DNA of 64,000 nucleotides from contig NZ_JAZHSH010000001.1 of assembly GCF_040100845.1 (NCBI RefSeq), forward strand, positions 2,774,501-2,838,500, written 5' to 3'. The position numbers and the translations under genes were made by a program. Under the pieces are notes generated by a model. The model made no database searches. It saw only the letters and a program-made list of their open reading frames with translations, and had not been told where the DNA came from. The DNA is from Chengkuizengella sp. SCS-71B (lineage in GTDB: Bacteria; Bacillota; Bacilli; Paenibacillales; KCTC-33759). Positions 63,865 to 64,000 of this stretch are shown piece after piece (position 1 is the first letter of the stretch; every line of letters starts with the position of its first letter).

Positions 63865-64000
63865 ATGTCAAATAGAGACCTAGGTGGAAAAAACATCATT
63901 CTCCGTATCGAAATGGATACTGAAGAAATCAAATTTGGTAGAGTTGTTACGGCTATATCAGAATCAGGTGGAGATGTTATTGCGATTGACGTCATACAAA
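63865..64000 (+). CDS. N-terminal ACT-like segment, probable malic enzyme (partial, runs off right edge)
   Basis: ATG 63865 follows AGGAGG and opens 45 residues to the edge: SNRDLGGKNIILRIEMDTEE then KFGRVVTAISESGGDVIAIDVIQ. The pattern resembles the N-terminal ACT-like domain found before NAD-dependent malic enzymes in several Bacillales. The assignment rests on memory of that pattern and is tentative. It is divergent from the HIT gene across a 290-bp AT-rich region with no other gene. Confidence 0.55.
   Translation, partial: MSNRDLGGKNIILRIEMDTEEIKFGRVVTAISESGGDVIAIDVIQ

Overview
This is an AT-rich stretch of core chromosome from a Gram-positive, endospore-forming member of the Bacillales. 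The evidence is the dcw cell-wall cluster carrying spoVD and a SpoVE-type SEDS gene, bacillithiol synthesis (bshC), the sporulation genes yqfC/yqfD, ylaJ and a GerR/RsfA-type regulator, a glycine T-box, a yybP-ykoY riboswitch and a SigW-type promoter. Several details look more like Paenibacillaceae than Bacillus sensu stricto: an RNase P RNA of class A type, a DgkA fused to a PAP2-like tail, ahcY next to bshC, and a malic enzyme with an N-terminal ACT-like segment. The family assignment is inference. I found no phage, IS, CRISPR, tRNA or rRNA.

Layout. 0-15.8 kb (minus strand): the dcw operon mraZ-rsmH-ftsL-pbpB-spoVD-murE-murF-mraY-murD-spoVE-murB-murA-divIB, with a MraZ operator of 10-bp-spaced repeats upstream of mraZ; murG is absent from its usual place. 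15.9-21.3 kb: ahcY-bshC, a small membrane protein, panE and a gerR-like regulator. 21.6-27.9 kb: a patchy region with little-known genes on both strands (DUF2626 protein, MidA-type methyltransferase, a lipoprotein, a secreted coiled-coil protein resembling the PcsB/CwlO N-terminus, an orphan solute-binding protein, two unknowns). 28-33.9 kb: the yla block (ylaK, ylaJ, ylaH, typA). 34-38 kb: two divergent TerC proteins, one under a manganese riboswitch, then thiI-cysteine desulfurase. 38-41.4 kb: small DUF proteins and a secreted subtilase with an unusual N-terminal domain. 41.5 kb: rnpB. 42-51 kb: yqfO-trmK, then glyQ-glyS, yqxD-dnaG-rpoD. 51-63.6 kb: recO-yqzL-era-cdd-dgkA-ybeY-pgpH-phoH-yqfD-yqfC and floA-nfeD, yqeY-rpsU, HIT protein. 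The right edge cuts a plus-strand gene that looks like a malic enzyme.

How they work together. The left third makes lipid II precursors and the division and spore-cortex synthases. The right third is the conserved macromolecular-synthesis region: replication primer, housekeeping sigma factor, glycyl-tRNA synthetase, ribosome maturation (Era, YbeY), c-di-AMP turnover (PgpH) and membrane homeostasis (FloA/NfeD, probably SigW-driven). AhcY, BshC, cysteine desulfurase and ThiI link sulfur metabolism across the window.

I see no clearly new multi-gene system. The best leads are single-gene oddities: a yqxD with no standard start codon, a decayed PAP2 domain on DgkA, a sensor-like domain on a subtilase, a PcsB/CwlO-like coiled coil without a hydrolase, and the lost murG. 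All calls come from reading the sequence and remembered family motifs; no database search was run.
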